Assembly (NCBI GenBank): GCA_016196035.1
Contig: JACPYM010000037.1
Location: 27,992-91,991, forward strand
Source: Acidobacteriota bacterium
Lineage (GTDB): Bacteria > Acidobacteriota > Blastocatellia > RBC074
Direction of reading: 5' to 3'
DNA length: 64,000 bases
Shown here piece by piece: positions 18,192 to 27,822 of this stretch (position 1 is the stretch's first letter; each line of letters begins with the position of its first letter). The notes under the pieces are model-generated. The model saw only the letters and a program-made list of their open reading frames with translations. It was not told the origin of the DNA and made no database searches. Position numbers and translations under genes: made by a program.

Positions 18192-18230
18192 GTCGCCGCG
18201 AGCTTGTGGTCACCACAAGCTCGCGGCGAC
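18192..18230. repeat. 19-bp perfect inverted repeat
   Basis: GTCGCCGCGAGCTTGTGGT and its exact complement are separated by a single base. It lies in the 326-bp gap 18148-18473 before the sortilin-like gene, a gap in which I find no other gene. Confidence 0.85.
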
Positions 18231-18473
18231 CGGCAATATTGATGAACCAGCTTTAGCGGCGCTTGCTGGGCACGCAACGATTGGCGCCTGTGGTGGCATT
18301 GCGCACCGTACAGCTTGAAATGCTGAAAAGTGGGCGCTGGCCATCGCCGTATTTTTGGGCTTGCCTGCTCTCCAAATCAACCGATTGACTTTGTTTTTCA
18401 GCGGGTGCTACTTTCCCAGCGCCGTCACCAATCGGCGAACTTCCTTATCATTCACTGCAACCCCGGAGGGTTT

Positions 18474-21400
18474 ATGGATCAGCGTTGCGCCCGTCTGTGG
18501 GGGCGTTACTTTGTACTCACCGCACTGGCCTTGTTCATTTATGCCGCGCCTGACAGGCGCCAGTTTGTTCAAGCGCAATCCACCGCCGCCCTCAACGACA
18601 CGCTATTCAAAAGCCTGCAATTCCGTGCGCTCGGCCCGGCGATTATGGGCGGGCGCATTGATGATTTCGCCGTCGTCGAAAGCAATCCGCATCTCATCTT
18701 TGCCGCCACGGCTTCGGGCGGATTGTGGAAGACCGTCAACAACGGCACGACCTGGGAACCGCTGTTTGATAGCCAGCCGCACAGTTCGATTGGCGACGTG
18801 GCCGTTGCGCCTTCTAACCCCGACATCGTTTGGGTCGGCACCGGCGAAGCGAATAATCGCCAGAGTTCGTCATGGGGCAATGGCGTGTACAAATCCACCG
18901 ACGGCGGCAAAACCTGGGAGCACGCGGGCTTGAAAGACTCGCACCACATCGGCCGCATCGCCATTCATCCGACCAACCCTGACATCGTCTATGTCGCCGC
19001 CGCCGGGCATCTGTGGGGCGCGAACAAAGAGCGCGGCTTATTCAAAACCATTGATGGCGGCAAGACCTGGACGAATACCAAATTCATCAACGAAGACACC
19101 GGCTTTATTGATGTCGCGCTTGATCCCAACGACCCCGACACGCTTTACGCCGCAGCCTATCAACGCCGCCGCACGGCCTTCGGCTTCAATGGCGGCGGCC
19201 CCGGCAGCGGTTTGTACAGAACGACGGATGGCGGCGTGACGTGGCGCAAGCTGACCGAAGGCTTGCCCGTCGGCGACGCCGGACGCATCGGCATCGAAAT
19301 CTGGCGCAAGGACACCAAGGTCGTTTACCTCACCTATGAACACGCGACCGAGAGCGGCGTCTATCGCTCCGATGACAAGGGGTTGACGTGGAAAAAGCAA
19401 TCCGCGACCAATCCGCGACCGGCGTATTACAGCCAGATTCGCGTTGACCCACAGAACGATCAGCGCGTTTATGTGTTGGGCGCGGGCTGGTATGTGTCGG
19501 ACAATGGCGGCAAGGGATTCACCAGCAATCGGCTGCTGCCGATTCACGGCGACTTTCACGCGCTGTGGATCAATCCGGCCAATCCGAATCATCTGATTAG
19601 CGGGTCGGATGGCGGCATTCATTTCAGCTACGACAAAGGCAAGACCTGGGATTACATCAACACGATTCCGCTGGGCCAGTTTTACGAGGTCGGTTTTGAC
19701 TACCGCAAACCATATTGGGTCTATGGCGGCTTGCAGGATAACGGCGCGTGGGGCGCGCCCTCACAGACGTTGACGCAAATCGGCGTGAGCAATGATGAAT
19801 GGATGCGCGTGGGCGGCGGCGATGGCTTTTACACTCAGGTTGATCCCCACGATCCCGATACTGTTTACACCGAATCGCAGAACGCCGCGCTGTTGCGGCT
19901 CAATCGCGCGACGGGCGAAGCCAAGTCCATCAAACCGCAAGCGCCCGCCCAAGGCGTAGAGGCCGAGCGATTCCGTTTCGATTGGAACGCGCCGCTCGTG
20001 ATTTCAACGCACGATCCAAAAACGCTCTATCTCGGCGGCAATCGTTTGTTCACTTCAACCAATCGCGGCGACGATTGGACGTGGTCGGCAGACCTGACCA
20101 AAAACCTAGACCGCGACAAACTGCCGATCATGGGCGTCGTGCCCAAATCCAATGTGCTGTCGGGCCATGATGGACAAGAAACTTTCGGCCACATCGTGAC
20201 GATTGCCGAATCGCCGTTGAAGCAAGGCTTGCTCTGGATTGGCACCGATGACGGCAACGTGCAACTCTCGCGCGACGGCGGCAAGACCTGGCGAGACCTG
20301 ACCGCCAAAGTGCCCGGCGTGCGCGCCAACACTTATGTTTCGCGCGTGATCGCCTCGTACGCCAAGGAGGGCCGCGCTTATCTCGCGTTTGACGGACATC
20401 GCAACGACGATTTCAAGCCGTATGTTTTTGTGACCGAAAATTACGGCGAATCGTGGCAGGCAATCAACAACGGTTTGCCGCACGCGGCTCACGTCATCCG
20501 CGAACATCCGCGCAATGCTGATCTGCTGTTCGCTGGCACTGAATTCGGTTTGTGGGTCAGCCTCAATCGCGGCGCCGCGTGGTTTCAATTCAAAAGCAAT
20601 CTGCCGACCGTGCCGGTGGATGACATCGCCATCCATCCGCGCGAAAACGATCTGATCCTCGGCACGCACGGACGCAGCATCTGGATTCTCGACGACCTGA
20701 CGCCGCTCGAACAGATGAGCGAAGCCGTGGCGACAAGCAATGCGCAACTCTTCGACATTCGCCCGGCCATCGCTTGGCGCATCAGCAACCACAAAGGCAG
20801 CACGGGCCATAAAACTTTCAGCGCGCCCAATCCGCCCGTCGGCGCGCTGATCAGTTACTACTTGCGCGAAAAGCCGAACGACACAGTCAAGCTCACCATC
20901 ACCGACAACAGCGGCGACCTCGTGCGTGAAATGTCGGTCGCGAACGATCCTGGCGTACAGCGCGCCGTCTGGGATTTGCGTTACGGCTCGCCCGCGCAAA
21001 TGCCCACCTCGCTCGAACGCGCACTCACTCCCGCGCAGGCCAATTCCATGCTGGCGAATATCGGGCTGGCGCGCGGCCCGCGTGTCTTGCCGGGTGATTA
21101 CGTCGTCAAGCTAAGCGTCGGCGAAAAGAGTTTCACCAAAACCGTTCGCGTCGAAGAAGACCCGCGCATCCAGGCCACGGCTGCCGAATTGGAAACGCGC
21201 CTGCAAACGTTGCTATCGGTCAACAAGCTGCAAAAGTCCGCCACTGAATTGCAACGCCGCCTCACCGCGCTCAACAGCGAAATGAAAGCGCTGCAAGAAA
21301 ACCTGAAGAAACAACCCGCTGCGCCTGAAGCATTGAACAAAGCCGCTGAATCACTGACGCAACAAATCGGCGAATTGCAAAAACGCATCACGCCGCAAAT

Positions 21401-21692
21401 CGCCAACGATCCCATGCTCTCAGAAGCCGCCGGCCCGGCTGATCCGACAATTCAACCGGCGCTGACGGCGCGGCTGAACCAGCTTTTCGGCGCGCTCGAC
21501 AGTTACACCGAAACACCCAAAAACAATCACCGCGAACAGTTGCAACGCTTCACCACGCAACTCAACGCGCTGATCGCCGAGGCAAACAAAGTCATTCAGG
21601 AAGAGGTTCCGAACCTGAACAAACAAATCGCTGAGAGCGGCGTCGCGCCAATCAAGGCTGGCGAACCGCTCGCGCCGTTGCAACAACGTTAA
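18474..21692 (+). CDS. exported sortilin/VPS10-like propeller protein
   Basis: The start at 18474 follows GGAGG and opens a signal peptide (FVLTALALFIYAAP). The 1072-residue protein then has many BNR/Asp-box repeats of the VPS10/sortilin kind: GGLWKTVNNGTTWEPLFDS, VYKSTDGGKTWEHAGL, LFKTIDGGKTW, LYRTTDGGVTWRKL, VQLSRDGGKTWRDL, through about residue 760. Next comes a FlgD-like beta domain (DTVKLTITDNSGDLVREM). The C-terminal end is an Ala/Glu/Gln-rich coiled coil (about 900-1060). Such proteins are abundant in Acidobacteriota and are often called glycosyl hydrolases on the basis of the repeats alone; no catalytic site is evident. Probably periplasmic or cell surface. Confidence 0.88.
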   Translation: MDQRCARLWGRYFVLTALALFIYAAPDRRQFVQAQSTAALNDTLFKSLQFRALGPAIMGGRIDDFAVVESNPHLIFAATASGGLWKTVNNGTTWEPLFDSQPHSSIGDVAVAPSNPDIVWVGTGEANNRQSSSWGNGVYKSTDGGKTWEHAGLKDSHHIGRIAIHPTNPDIVYVAAAGHLWGANKERGLFKTIDGGKTWTNTKFINEDTGFIDVALDPNDPDTLYAAAYQRRRTAFGFNGGGPGSGLYRTTDGGVTWRKLTEGLPVGDAGRIGIEIWRKDTKVVYLTYEHATESGVYRSDDKGLTWKKQSATNPRPAYYSQIRVDPQNDQRVYVLGAGWYVSDNGGKGFTSNRLLPIHGDFHALWINPANPNHLISGSDGGIHFSYDKGKTWDYINTIPLGQFYEVGFDYRKPYWVYGGLQDNGAWGAPSQTLTQIGVSNDEWMRVGGGDGFYTQVDPHDPDTVYTESQNAALLRLNRATGEAKSIKPQAPAQGVEAERFRFDWNAPLVISTHDPKTLYLGGNRLFTSTNRGDDWTWSADLTKNLDRDKLPIMGVVPKSNVLSGHDGQETFGHIVTIAESPLKQGLLWIGTDDGNVQLSRDGGKTWRDLTAKVPGVRANTYVSRVIASYAKEGRAYLAFDGHRNDDFKPYVFVTENYGESWQAINNGLPHAAHVIREHPRNADLLFAGTEFGLWVSLNRGAAWFQFKSNLPTVPVDDIAIHPRENDLILGTHGRSIWILDDLTPLEQMSEAVATSNAQLFDIRPAIAWRISNHKGSTGHKTFSAPNPPVGALISYYLREKPNDTVKLTITDNSGDLVREMSVANDPGVQRAVWDLRYGSPAQMPTSLERALTPAQANSMLANIGLARGPRVLPGDYVVKLSVGEKSFTKTVRVEEDPRIQATAAELETRLQTLLSVNKLQKSATELQRRLTALNSEMKALQENLKKQPAAPEALNKAAESLTQQIGELQKRITPQIANDPMLSEAAGPADPTIQPALTARLNQLFGALDSYTETPKNNHREQLQRFTTQLNALIAEANKVIQEEVPNLNKQIAESGVAPIKAGEPLAPLQQR

Positions 21693-21729
21693 GGCACTTC
21701 GCCGAGTCGGAATTCAAACCGGAGAATTT

Positions 21730-21809
21730 GCCGCAGATGAATGCTGAAAAACGCTGATCAAACCTATCGCCTTTCGGATTGATCTGCGTGGTCTGCGTTC
21801 ATCTGCGGC
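21730..21809. repeat. imperfect inverted repeat with GCCGCAGATGAA ends
   Basis: GCCGCAGATGAA at 21730-21741 pairs with TTCATCTGCGGC at 21798-21809, with partly matching inner parts (GCTGAAAAACGCTGATCA and TGATCTGCGTGGTCTGCG). It shares wording with the perfect hairpin at 34510-34585, so the two may be related. Confidence 0.7.
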
Positions 21810-21837
21810 TGCTCCTCATTCGCAGAACGGAACTCCC

Positions 21838-23682
21838 ATGAAAAAAGCTGCCGCCCTTTCCTGCTCGCTGGTTTTCGCGCTGCTTGTCTTCGCCACGCCG
21901 CGCGCGCACACCCAACAAGAGCAAGGCTTCGCGCTCACCAACGCCATGATCCCGATGCGCGATGGCGTCTGGCTCAACACCAACATCTTCGCGCCCAAAA
22001 ACGCGAGTGCGCCGTTGCCGATCATTCTGGAACGCACGCCCTACAATGCGCCCGCCAATCAAGGCTGGGCCAATGGCAAATACAAGGCGCTGGCGGCGGA
22101 TGGTTACATCTTCGTCTTTCAAGACATCCGCGGGCGTTACAAATCGGAAGGCCAGTTCGTGATGCAGCGCGCGCCCGTCTCAGTGCTCAAGCACGATCCG
22201 AAGTTAATTGACGAAGTCACTGACGCTTACGACACGATTGAATGGCTCATCAAAAATGTGCCGAACAACAACGGGCGTGTGGGGATCGTGGGGATTTCAT
22301 ATCCGGGTTGGACGGCGGCGATGGCGACGCTTGCGCCGCATCCGGCCTTGCGCGCCGCCTCGCCGCAGGCTTCGCCCGCCGATATGTTTTTGGGCGACGA
22401 CTTTCATCACAACGGCGCGTTCCGGCTGAGCTACGGCTTTGAATACGCGACGATGATGGAGACGAACAAGGAACAGGCGCGTTTTGAATTCGACCGCTAT
22501 GACACGTTTGAATGGTATTTGCGGTTGGGCGCGCTCTCGAACGTGAACGAGAAATATCTGCACGGCAAGATTCCCACCTGGAACGATTTCGTCAACCATC
22601 CGAACTACGATCAATTTTGGCAGGAGCAAGCGATGGCGGGTTATTTGAAACAGGTCAACGTGCCGCTGCTCAACGTCGCGGGCTGGTGGGATCAGGAAGA
22701 CTTTTACGGGCCGACCAAAATTTACGAGACGCTTGAACCGCACGACACCAAGCGGCAAAACTTCCTGGTCGCCGGGCCCTGGAATCACGGCGGCTGGGCG
22801 CGCGGCGATGGCAGCAGCCTGGGCCGCATCAAATTCGGCAGCAACACCGCGCAACATTACCGCGAACGGATCGAAGCGCCCTGGTTCGCATACTGGCTAA
22901 AAGACAAAGGCACTGCGGGCCTGACCGAAGCGATCACCTTTCAAACCGGCGCGAATGAATGGAAGAGCTATGACCAATGGCCGCCGCGCAATTTGACGGT
23001 TGATCGTCAGCTTTATTTTCACGCCGCTGGCAACCTTTCATTCGATGCGCCGAATGACGCGGGCCACGCGTTTGACAGTTATGTTTCAGACCCGCGCAAC
23101 CCTGTGCCCTATCGCCCGCGCCCGATCGAGGCGACCTATGATCCGCGCGGTTCGGACTGGGGCGCGTGGCTGGTCGAAGATCAACGCTTCGCCAGCCAGC
23201 GGCCCGATGTGGCGAATTGGCAGACGGAGATGTTGACCGAAGACGTGACCATCACCGGCAAACTCAGCGCGCATCTGTTCGCCGCGACCACCGGCAGCGA
23301 CAGCGATTGGATTGTGAAGCTGATTGATGTGTACCCGGACGATTATCCGAAAGAGCCAAAGATGGGCGGTTATCAATTGATGGTGGCGAATGATGTGTTG
23401 CGCGGGCGCTTCCGCCAGGGTTTTGAAAAACCGTTGCCGATTGTGCCGAACGCGGTCAACGAATACACGATTGATCTGCATCACCTGGATCACCGCTTTC
23501 TGAAAGGCCACAAAATCATGGTGCAAGTGCAGAGCACTTGGTTCCCGGTGATTGACCGCAATCCGCAAAAATTCGTGCCGAATATCTTTCAAGCCAAAGA
23601 CGCTGATTACGTCAGCGCAACGCAGCGCATTTACCGGTCAAAGATTGCGCCGTCGCATTTGCGCGTGCCGGTGGTGAAGTAA
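21838..23682 (+). CDS. CocE/NonD-family alpha/beta hydrolase, exported
   Basis: A serine hydrolase of the X-Pro dipeptidyl-peptidase (S15)/cocaine-esterase family, 614 residues, with a signal peptide (LVFALLVFATPRAHTQ). Ser154 lies in GISYPG, the nucleophile elbow. The Asp is in NVAGWWDQEDFYGP and the His in VAGPWNHGGW, so the triad is complete. The C-terminal third is a jelly-roll domain (EDVTITGKLSAHLFAATTGS, IMVQVQSTWFP). It probably cleaves esters, amides or peptides in the periplasm; the substrate cannot be told. Two bases after the stop a dispersed repeat starts. Confidence 0.93.
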   Translation: MKKAAALSCSLVFALLVFATPRAHTQQEQGFALTNAMIPMRDGVWLNTNIFAPKNASAPLPIILERTPYNAPANQGWANGKYKALAADGYIFVFQDIRGRYKSEGQFVMQRAPVSVLKHDPKLIDEVTDAYDTIEWLIKNVPNNNGRVGIVGISYPGWTAAMATLAPHPALRAASPQASPADMFLGDDFHHNGAFRLSYGFEYATMMETNKEQARFEFDRYDTFEWYLRLGALSNVNEKYLHGKIPTWNDFVNHPNYDQFWQEQAMAGYLKQVNVPLLNVAGWWDQEDFYGPTKIYETLEPHDTKRQNFLVAGPWNHGGWARGDGSSLGRIKFGSNTAQHYRERIEAPWFAYWLKDKGTAGLTEAITFQTGANEWKSYDQWPPRNLTVDRQLYFHAAGNLSFDAPNDAGHAFDSYVSDPRNPVPYRPRPIEATYDPRGSDWGAWLVEDQRFASQRPDVANWQTEMLTEDVTITGKLSAHLFAATTGSDSDWIVKLIDVYPDDYPKEPKMGGYQLMVANDVLRGRFRQGFEKPLPIVPNAVNEYTIDLHHLDHRFLKGHKIMVQVQSTWFPVIDRNPQKFVPNIFQAKDADYVSATQRIYRSKIAPSHLRVPVVK

Positions 23683-23683
23683 C

Positions 23684-23807
23684 CCTGGGTACGCATCGCT
23701 TCCAGCGTGCAGACTTGGGGTGAGATCGAATGCTGCCGGAAGGTAATCCCTTCGGCGTTGCTTGGTCTGCTGCCGAGACTGCACGCAAGGATGCGTGCGT
23801 ACCCAGG
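23684..23807. repeat. 124-bp CCTGGGTACGCA-ended element
   Basis: Ends CCTGGGTACGCA and the complement TGCGTACCCAGG. Homologous to 40281-40403, sharing GCTTCCAGCGTGC and an inner ATGCTGCCGGAAGG-like segment. It fills nearly the whole gap between two convergent genes (stops at 23682 and 23815), as a bidirectional terminator would. Confidence 0.75.
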
Positions 23808-23814
23808 CTGGCAA

Positions 23815-24768
23815 TCACGCTTCAATTCCCCGCACCGCTTTCAATTTGCGCGTCGCCAAAATCGAATACACACGATTGATGCGCCTCTCGGCGTCCAGCC
23901 CCAGCAGCATTGCCGTGCGCGGCGCATAGCCCGCTTGCGGCACAAGCGCTTCGGTCACCAGCGCGGGCAGGCCGTTGAGAAAGCGCATTTCCACACGCCA
24001 ATTCGTGCCCGCCTGTTTGACCACGGTGCGATAAAACAACAGCACTTTGTCGCGCCCGGCAATGGGCTTGCGCGCCGCGTGGAATTCGCCGCCGCCATCG
24101 CTCAAACCGCAGACATCATCCACCAACAAGGTTTCAATCCCGCTGACATCGTTGCTGCGCAAACATTGCAAGAAGCGTTCGAGCGCCTGCCCGGCTTGTT
24201 GTTGCAATGAACGCGTCGGCACACAGCGCGCCTGTTCGTAAGCACGCATGGCCCGGCGCGCGCGCAGATGCGTCGTCTTGACGTTGGCTTCGCTCACGCC
24301 CAAGGCAGCGGCGGTCTCGCGCAACGAATAATCAAAGACATCGCGCAACAGCAACACCGCGCGTTGCAGCGGCGTCAATGCCTCCAACGCCAGCAGAAAA
24401 GCAAACGAAACGCTTTCGAGCATGTCATAGCGCGCCGCCGGATTGCCCGCTGCGTCCGCCGGCTCAAACGCGGGCGGCGCGCTTTCATGGCCCGTTTCGA
24501 TGGGCGCGGGCAACCACGCACCTTCATACGGCTGCCGCCGCCTGTGCCGCAACAGATCGCGGCCCAGATTGACCGCCACGCGCACCAGCCACGGACGCCA
24601 CGGCTCGTCGGTGCGCGCGGGCGGATGCTTCAGCGCGCGCACAAAGGTCTCTTGCACCAGATCGTCCGCATCCGCCGCATTGCCGGTCAGCCGGTAACAC
24701 AAGCCCCACAAAAAGCGTTCGTGCGTTTGAAAGAGTTCATCCCAAGTTGAAGTCGAAACTGCGCTCAT
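23815..24768 (-). CDS. ECF41-type sigma factor with SnoaL-like C-terminal domain
   Basis: A 317-residue RNA polymerase sigma factor. Region 2 reads LCYRLTGNAADADDLVQETFVRAL and region 4 LRETAAALGVSEANVKTTHLRARRAM. The linker has WLPAPIETG and the C-terminal SnoaL-like domain has DGGGEFHAARKPIAG. Both marks (WLPxP and DGGG) are characteristic of the ECF41 group, whose C-terminal domain, rather than an anti-sigma factor, is known to control activity. ECF41 genes usually neighbour an oxidoreductase or decarboxylase gene that they regulate. Here an FAD oxidoreductase gene lies directly upstream on the same strand, with a 32-bp-arm hairpin between. Confidence 0.9.
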   Translation of the reverse strand: MSAVSTSTWDELFQTHERFLWGLCYRLTGNAADADDLVQETFVRALKHPPARTDEPWRPWLVRVAVNLGRDLLRHRRRQPYEGAWLPAPIETGHESAPPAFEPADAAGNPAARYDMLESVSFAFLLALEALTPLQRAVLLLRDVFDYSLRETAAALGVSEANVKTTHLRARRAMRAYEQARCVPTRSLQQQAGQALERFLQCLRSNDVSGIETLLVDDVCGLSDGGGEFHAARKPIAGRDKVLLFYRTVVKQAGTNWRVEMRFLNGLPALVTEALVPQAGYAPRTAMLLGLDAERRINRVYSILATRKLKAVRGIEA

Positions 24769-24806
24769 AACTTATTCTGATTGCCATTCAATCAAGAAGG
24801 TAAAAC

Positions 24807-24906
24807 GAGATTACGGAACAGACGGAAATAACGGAACAAACAGAGCCAGCTTGGTTGGTAATATCTTTTCAGTCTGTTCCGTTATTTCCGTCTGTTCCGT
24901 AATCTC
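24807..24906. repeat. 32-bp perfect inverted repeat
   Basis: Arms 24807-24838 and 24875-24906 are complementary; each is itself built of GGAACAGACGGAAATAACGG-type words. It lies in the gap between the FAD oxidoreductase stop and the sigma-factor start. Confidence 0.85.
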
Positions 24907-24930
24907 TCTCTTTCATTCGCTACTCATTCT

Positions 24931-26223
24931 TTATGCTGCCAACGCGGCAAGGGCGTGCCATTGCATAATCAATTCCGCTGCGCGTTTGCCGCTCGCCACG
25001 CTGGCGTCGGCCAACATCCCTTCGTCACCAACCCAATCGCCTGCCAGGAAGACGCCGCGTATGCCTGAAGCATCAGCCTTGGGCCGTCCGGCATAACCGC
25101 CTTGCGCGGCAGTGACCAACGCGTTCGCCGCCGTCATGCTCGGCAAAAAGCGGCGCTCTGCCAAGACGGCGCGCCAGCCCGGTTGCAATAGATCAAGCGC
25201 GCCTTCCAACTCACGCTCAAGCGCCTGTGCATTCGCCGAGTCATTACCCAGATACATCGCCACGTGAATCAGCGCGCTATCTGCCGGAGCCAAGCGCGCC
25301 GTCGCCGAATGCACCGAAAAGTAAAGCGGACGATCAATGCCCAGGGCAAACAGCGCGCGTGGGTCAGGTAAGTGCTGTAAGGCAACATCCAGACACGCCA
25401 GCTTGGAGGGAGTCGGTGTCCAGGCCCAAGCGCGTTGTGCGCCATCTGCCAACAACGCCCCCGCTTCTGCCGGACTCGTGGCGAGAATCGCCGCTGCCAC
25501 AGGCAGGCGCTGGCCATCGGCCAACCGTATGGCTTGCACCACGCCGTTATGTTCAACCTGCGTTACACGCGCGCCCGTGACGAAGCGAGCGCCCGCTTGT
25601 TCAGCCGCTGCCCGCAACTTATCTACCAACGTCTGCCAACCGCCGTCCAGATAGAGCACGCCACCCGCCAGCGCCAATTGCAATTGTGAGATGGCCGCGC
25701 CCGCGCTCAGCCGCTCGGCATCGTTTGCGTAGGTGCTCAAGCGCAAAAACGCTGCGGCCACGGCGCGCGTTTGGGGCTGCTGCAAGGTTTCGTCGAGCCA
25801 GGTGCGCACGCTCACGCCTTGCAACGCTTGCGCATTGAGCTTGCCAATCGAACCGAACAGCTTGGCCGTTTCCAGCTTGGCAGGCAGATTCAACAATCCC
25901 GTCGTCAGCATCGAAGTAAAGCCCATCGGCAAGGTCTGCCTGGTTCCGCCCTCCAACGCATAGCCGCCTGACAACGCAGGCACACGCCCGCTGAATTCAA
26001 TCTCTAACTCGCGCAGGATGCGCGCCGCCGCACCTTTGGCGTAAAGCGCGTGCGGGCCGAGATTGAATTGAAAGCCGCCGCGCGTTTCGGTCATGGCGCG
26101 GCCGCCCAGATGGCGTGACTTTTCAAACACGGTGACGGGCGTGCCCGCGCGCGCCAGCCAGACTGCGGCTGTCAATCCGGCCAACCCGCCGCCGATGATT
26201 GCTACTGGTTTTGATTGGGTCAT
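24931..26223 (-). CDS. FAD-dependent oxidoreductase (phytoene desaturase/protoporphyrinogen oxidase-like)
   Basis: The start at 26223 has GGGAGGA about 6 nt upstream, and the 430-residue product begins with the dinucleotide fold PVAIIGGGLAGLTAAVWLARAG followed by VFEKSRHLGGRAMT. The C-terminal FAD contact is GVFLAGDWVGDEGMLADASV. These are marks of the amine-oxidase/phytoene-desaturase superfamily. The central region has hydrophobic helices (GGVLYLDGGWQTLVDKL) but no membrane segments. The substrate is unknown. The neighbouring ECF41 sigma factor probably controls it. Confidence 0.88.
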   Translation of the reverse strand: MTQSKPVAIIGGGLAGLTAAVWLARAGTPVTVFEKSRHLGGRAMTETRGGFQFNLGPHALYAKGAAARILRELEIEFSGRVPALSGGYALEGGTRQTLPMGFTSMLTTGLLNLPAKLETAKLFGSIGKLNAQALQGVSVRTWLDETLQQPQTRAVAAAFLRLSTYANDAERLSAGAAISQLQLALAGGVLYLDGGWQTLVDKLRAAAEQAGARFVTGARVTQVEHNGVVQAIRLADGQRLPVAAAILATSPAEAGALLADGAQRAWAWTPTPSKLACLDVALQHLPDPRALFALGIDRPLYFSVHSATARLAPADSALIHVAMYLGNDSANAQALERELEGALDLLQPGWRAVLAERRFLPSMTAANALVTAAQGGYAGRPKADASGIRGVFLAGDWVGDEGMLADASVASGKRAAELIMQWHALAALAA

Positions 26224-26355
26224 TGTGTCCTCCCTCGTTCTCACAAAAGTTTCTGTTCCTGTCCACATCACGTTTCAGCCTTGCGAAAGGTGACAACCCG
26301 TCACAACTTTTTTCCGCCTTGCGCCCCCGCGAACGATCACAGAAGATATTCGCCA

Positions 26356-27288
26356 ATGTTGCAGCACACCGTCGAATTCATTCACACGCAACCGCAACTC
26401 GCCGCCTTGGCCGAACGCGCCGCCCAAGCCCGCGCAGTGGCCCTGGACATCGAGACGATCAACTGGTGGGATCGCGCGGCTGAAAAAGTCGCGCTCGTGC
26501 AACTGGCCTTTCGCGAAGCCGAGCACACGCACGTCGCTATCATTGATACCCTGGCCAACCTGGAACTGGAACCGTTGCGCCATCCGCTGGAACTGAGCAG
26601 CTCAACCAAAGCCATTCACAACGCCAGTTTCGATGCCTCACGATTGTTGCGCCATTACCGCATCACGACTTCGCCGATTCACGACACGATGCTGGCGGCG
26701 CGGCGCAGCGGCGATAAGAAATGCTCATTGAAGGCACAGGCTGAAACCCATTTGGGCTTGGCGCTGGATAAAACCGAACAGCGCGGCGATTGGGGCCGCC
26801 GCCCATTGAGCGCCGAACAACTGCATTACGCTTCGCTGGATGCTGCCTGCACGTTGTTGCTTTACGAACAGCAGTGCGAACGCGGCTTGCGCGGCGATTA
26901 TGAATTGCGTGAGCAAGCGAGCCTGAGACAACCGTTATTGCCGTTGCCTGAACCGGCGCTCATTGATCAGCCATTCCCTGCTAATCTCGTTCAGCCTGCT
27001 ATTGAATTGGATTTGGAAACCGTCAGCCTGGCCTTGCTCGGCATCATCGCTGAACTCGGTGGACGTTATAGTCCTGAACATCTGGCGGTGTCGGTCGGCA
27101 GCGAACGCATTGGCCTGGCCGGTTGGATCATTGACCGCACCTTGGGCGCGGAAGCCGACCTTGACGAAACCAGCGCCAAACAGGCCATCGGCGCGTTGTG
27201 CGAACAGCAATTGGTGCGGCTGAGTTTGACGCGCCGCCTGGAAGCGACAACGCATGGCTTGCAACATTGGCAAGCGCGCAAGACCTAA
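26356..27288 (+). CDS. RNase D-like 3'-5' exonuclease with C-terminal winged-helix-like domain
   Basis: A 310-residue DEDDy exonuclease. Motif I is AVALDIETINWW (Asp and Glu), motif II is AIHNASFDASRL (Asp) and motif III is LHYASLDAACTLLLY (Tyr and Asp). The start at 26356 was chosen because the domain begins immediately after it; the ribosome binding site is weak. RNase D trims RNA 3' ends. The usual HRDC domains are absent; residues about 215-310 instead read like a winged helix (LALLGIIAELGGRYSPEHLA, GALCEQQLVRLSLTRRLEAT). It lies divergently from the FAD oxidoreductase, with a 132-bp gap between them. Confidence 0.85.
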   Translation: MLQHTVEFIHTQPQLAALAERAAQARAVALDIETINWWDRAAEKVALVQLAFREAEHTHVAIIDTLANLELEPLRHPLELSSSTKAIHNASFDASRLLRHYRITTSPIHDTMLAARRSGDKKCSLKAQAETHLGLALDKTEQRGDWGRRPLSAEQLHYASLDAACTLLLYEQQCERGLRGDYELREQASLRQPLLPLPEPALIDQPFPANLVQPAIELDLETVSLALLGIIAELGGRYSPEHLAVSVGSERIGLAGWIIDRTLGAEADLDETSAKQAIGALCEQQLVRLSLTRRLEATTHGLQHWQARKT

Positions 27289-27431
27289 AATTCACTGTCA
27301 AAACTTCAGCCAAATTTTGCTTGCGCCTCATTGGCATCGGCAGTAGGATGCGCCCGTCTCAAGAACACCATTACCACCTAACACGGTCACGGGAAGCCTG
27401 TCAGACAGGCTCATTAACAGAAGAGGTAGTT

Positions 27432-27728
27432 ATGAAGCATCCCCATGCCGTCTCGTTAGCCCAGCGTTTGCTGGACTCGCACATTCGGTTACACGCGCAA
27501 CAACCCGAACGCCCGACGCCTAATCCGGAACAGCTTCGCTGGGCCGTCGAAATTCTCTCCACCCATCTCGACGCCTGCATGCGTCAACGCATCCACCCAG
27601 ACCTGACAGAAGCCGTCTCTGAAGCGCTCGACTTCGCGCAACGCCACGAAAAGGCTTATGAACCGATTCCCGGCGGTTTGCGCTGGCGTTCGGCGCTGGT
27701 GATGATGGACGCACAGGACGCGGACTGA
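27432..27728 (+). CDS. hypothetical small protein, 98 aa
   Basis: Starts at an ATG with AAGAGG about 6 nt upstream: MKHPHAVSLAQRLLDSHIRL. Largely helical and soluble with no signal. The rest includes RWAVEILSTHLDACMRQ and SEALDFAQRHEKAYEP, ending in acidic residues. Not recognised. A strong hairpin follows at 27745 and convergent recG after that. Confidence 0.6.
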   Translation: MKHPHAVSLAQRLLDSHIRLHAQQPERPTPNPEQLRWAVEILSTHLDACMRQRIHPDLTEAVSEALDFAQRHEKAYEPIPGGLRWRSALVMMDAQDAD

Positions 27729-27744
27729 CCTTCAACTATCGGTT

Positions 27745-27806
27745 GGCCGCAAAAAAGCGCAAGCAACACAAAGCAACGTTTGCGTCTCTTGCGCTTTTTT
27801 GCGGCC
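27745..27806. terminator. bidirectional hairpin terminator
   Basis: Arms GGCCGCAAAAAAGCGCAAG (27745-27763) and the complement (27788-27806) are perfect over 19 bp and contain A/T runs on both sides, between two convergent genes (the 98-aa gene and recG). Confidence 0.8.
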
Positions 27807-27822
27807 TCTCGCTTTGCGCAAC

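Noticed and set aside
18231..18330. Tyrosine-recombinase tail (ALAALAGHATIG-like)
   Set aside because: A short resemblance to an LxxLxGHxxI motif in a frame without a start or the rest of the domain; too weak.
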